Shown piece by piece: positions 62,216-64,000 of a stretch of DNA of 64,000 bases. The translations under genes and the position numbers were made by a program. Position 1 is the stretch's first letter. The number at the start of each line of letters is the position of its first letter. Location: assembly GCA_902509695.1 (NCBI GenBank), contig CABWYP010000002.1, forward strand, positions 47,561-111,560, given 5' to 3'. The notes beneath the pieces are model-generated. The model saw only the letters and a list, made by a program, of their open reading frames with translations. It was not told the DNA's origin and did no database searches. The DNA comes from an uncultured Alphaproteobacteria bacterium. GTDB lineage: Bacteria; Pseudomonadota; Alphaproteobacteria; HIMB59.

Positions 62216-62237
62216 AAAGTGATTTTATTTTTTAGTA

Positions 62238-62465
62238 CTATGAGAATAAAATCACTAAAGCGATAACTAGAGCAAAAAGTGCGATAGCTTCTACAAGAGC
62301 AAATCCCAACATTGTCATAGTAAAAACTTCATTTCTTGCAGCTGGGTTTCTGCCCACAGCAGTGATAAATGCCGCAAAAACATTACCAATTCCAATACCA
62401 GCACCGATCACACCTATAACAGCTAATCCTGCTCCTAAATATTTAAGTCCTTCAACTAGTTCCAT
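62238..62465 (-). CDS. atpE: F0F1 ATP synthase subunit c
   Basis: GAGIGIGNVFAAFITAVGRNPAA and FALVEAIALFALVIALVILF. Confidence 0.97.
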   Translation of the reverse strand: MELVEGLKYLGAGLAVIGVIGAGIGIGNVFAAFITAVGRNPAARNEVFTMTMLGFALVEAIALFALVIALVILFS

Positions 62466-62485
62466 ATATACCTCCTTATGTTCAT

Positions 62486-63238
62486 CTAGTGTAAATGTAA
62501 AGCGTCGTTAATATACAAGCATGTTAATATTGCAAAAACATAAGCTTGTAAAAATGCTATTAATATTTCTAATCCTGTAAGCGCAATTATAAATACTAAT
62601 GGCAAAATTCCAAAAAACCCTAAAGCTGAAACAAAACCAGCAAAAACTTTTAATAAAGTGTGACCTGCAAGCATATTAGCAAAAAGACGAACTGATAGGC
62701 TTATTGGTCTTGATAAGTAGGAGATAACTTCAATTGGTATCAAAAGAGGTAACATATATATAGGTAAACCAGGTATAACAAAGAAACCAAAAAATTTAAT
62801 ACCGTGCTTGATAAAACCAAGAACAGTGACAAAAATGAAAACTCCTAAGGCTAATGCCAAGGTGACTATGATATGGCTAGTAAATGTAAAACTATATGGG
62901 ATCATGCCAAATAGGTTACCAAATAAAATAAACATAAATAATGCAAACACTAATGGGAAGTATTTCTTACCTTCTTTTCCAATTGTGTCGTTGATTAAAC
63001 TATTAATGAAATTAAACCCTAGTTCAGAGGCAACTTGAAGTCTAGAAGGGTATAGATCTTCAATAGAATTTGTTTTACTCGATTTTAAGAAGGGAAGGGT
63101 AAAAAAACCAATAATAAATAATGTTGTTATAGTCATCCAGAGTGCAGAATTTGTAAATGAGACGTCAAAACCAAATAAATTAATATCTATGATTGGTTGA
63201 ACTTCAAACTGTTTTAATGGGCTTTCACCTTTGGCCAT
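62486..63238 (-). CDS. atpB: F0F1 ATP synthase subunit a
   Basis: PISLSVRLFANMLAGHTLLKVFAGF, LEILIAFLQAYVFAILTCLYINDALHLH. Confidence 0.97.
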   Translation of the reverse strand: MAKGESPLKQFEVQPIIDINLFGFDVSFTNSALWMTITTLFIIGFFTLPFLKSSKTNSIEDLYPSRLQVASELGFNFINSLINDTIGKEGKKYFPLVFALFMFILFGNLFGMIPYSFTFTSHIIVTLALALGVFIFVTVLGFIKHGIKFFGFFVIPGLPIYMLPLLIPIEVISYLSRPISLSVRLFANMLAGHTLLKVFAGFVSALGFFGILPLVFIIALTGLEILIAFLQAYVFAILTCLYINDALHLH

Positions 63239-63255
63239 GACGTAATAAAACAGAT

Positions 63256-63501
63256 TTATTTATGATTTTCTATGCGACGTATAAGCCTGTAAATATTTAA
63301 TAAACCTGCAAAAAAACCTAATATTATCAACGATATGAGACCAATTGGTCTACTATCAAAAAAATTATCAACTAATAAACCCAATATAACTGAAACTATA
63401 AGAGCAGCTAGTAATTCTGAAGAGATTCGATATGCAAAACTCAAACCTTTAAGGCTTGATCCTCTCTCATCGTCTTTATCATTGTCGTTTTTATTCTGCA
63501 T
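63256..63501 (-). CDS. atpI: ATP synthase protein I
   Basis: AtpI-like 2-TM protein with [23 protein letters not shown]; upstream of atpB. Confidence 0.85.
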   Translation of the reverse strand: MQNKNDNDKDDERGSSLKGLSFAYRISSELLAALIVSVILGLLVDNFFDSRPIGLISLIILGFFAGLLNIYRLIRRIENHK

Positions 63502-64000
63502 ATTTGACTGCTTCCTCTAGTTCAACAGAAACAATCTGAGATACACCTTCTTCTGGCATGGTCACACCATATAACCTATCTACACGAGACATAGTCATCC
63601 TATTATGAGTAATTATAATGAACTTAGTTTGAACTTTTTCTGAAATTTCCTCTACCATGCTACAAAATCTATCAACATTATTGTCGTCAAGGGGTGCATC
63701 TACTTCATCAAGTATACAAAAAGGGGATGGGTTAGCAATAAAGACAGCAAACAAAAGCGAAATAGCTGTAAGCGCCTGTTCTCCACCAGATAGTAAAGTT
63801 ATGTTTTGCATCTTTTTCCCAGGAGGGCTTGCAAAGATCTCCAATCCAGAGTTTAAAGGATCTTCATCATTTTGAACAAGTTTTAAAAAAGCTTTTCCTC
63901 CTCCAAATAATTTAGTGAAAAGTCTTTCAAAATTCTCATTTACTATTTTAAATGCATCTCTTAGACGAGCAACACCCTCTTTATTAATTTTGTTTATAGC
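63491..64000 (-). CDS. smc: Chromosome segregation protein SMC, C-terminal part, truncated by window edge
   Basis: Frame remains open to base 64000 ([41 protein letters not shown]...), followed by [26 protein letters not shown] and [13 protein letters not shown]. Confidence 0.95.
   Translation of the reverse strand, partial: AINKINKEGVARLRDAFKIVNENFERLFTKLFGGGKAFLKLVQNDEDPLNSGLEIFASPPGKKMQNITLLSGGEQALTAISLLFAVFIANPSPFCILDEVDAPLDDNNVDRFCSMVEEISEKVQTKFIIITHNRMTMSRVDRLYGVTMPEEGVSQIVSVELEEAVKYAE

Noticed and set aside
63491-63844. Separate 117-aa SMC-like protein as in the ORF track
   Set aside because: The frame stays open to the window edge with SMC-like sequence; it is the 3' part of a full smc gene, not a standalone ORF.

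Overview
The window is an AT-rich, gene-dense chromosomal segment from what looks like a streamlined alphaproteobacterium, probably a marine lineage. The lineage is inferred from gene content and order and is not proven. Most of it is core metabolism: glycerol-type ABC transporter ATPases with dhaL/dhaK; metX-metW; hisC/tyrA-like; lysA-argH; an Mn transporter with mntR; ribF-ileS-lspA; purD, xseA; lipid A genes (lpxL-like, lpxK, waaA, msbA-like); a complete cytochrome c oxidase/heme O assembly operon; thrC, thrB, rnhA; the F0 part of ATP synthase; and the 3' end of smc. Two tRNA genes are visible: Ala-GGC on the minus strand and Leu-CAA on the plus strand. Several items are absent from the ORF track but supported by the sequence: a SAM-II-type riboswitch upstream of metX; a perfect 20-bp palindrome at the start of the Mn transporter, divergent from mntR; a 50-aa lipoprotein (LptM-like position) between argH and lysA; a 33-aa membrane protein (CoxF-like position) between ctaB and ctaG; and a start-less C-terminal remnant of a large serine recombinase reading into tRNA-Ala, preceded by a detached tRNA 3' fragment. 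The main accessory regions are about 3.9-7.1 kb (HTH protein, lipoprotein, polysaccharide-lyase-like protein, recombinase scar, tRNA junctions) and about 9.0-11.4 kb (a run of very small uncharacterised ORFs). I saw no CRISPR array, intact transposon or rRNA. No clearly new multi-gene system can be demonstrated. The 3.9-7.1 kb tRNA-bounded insertion is the best candidate for follow-up.
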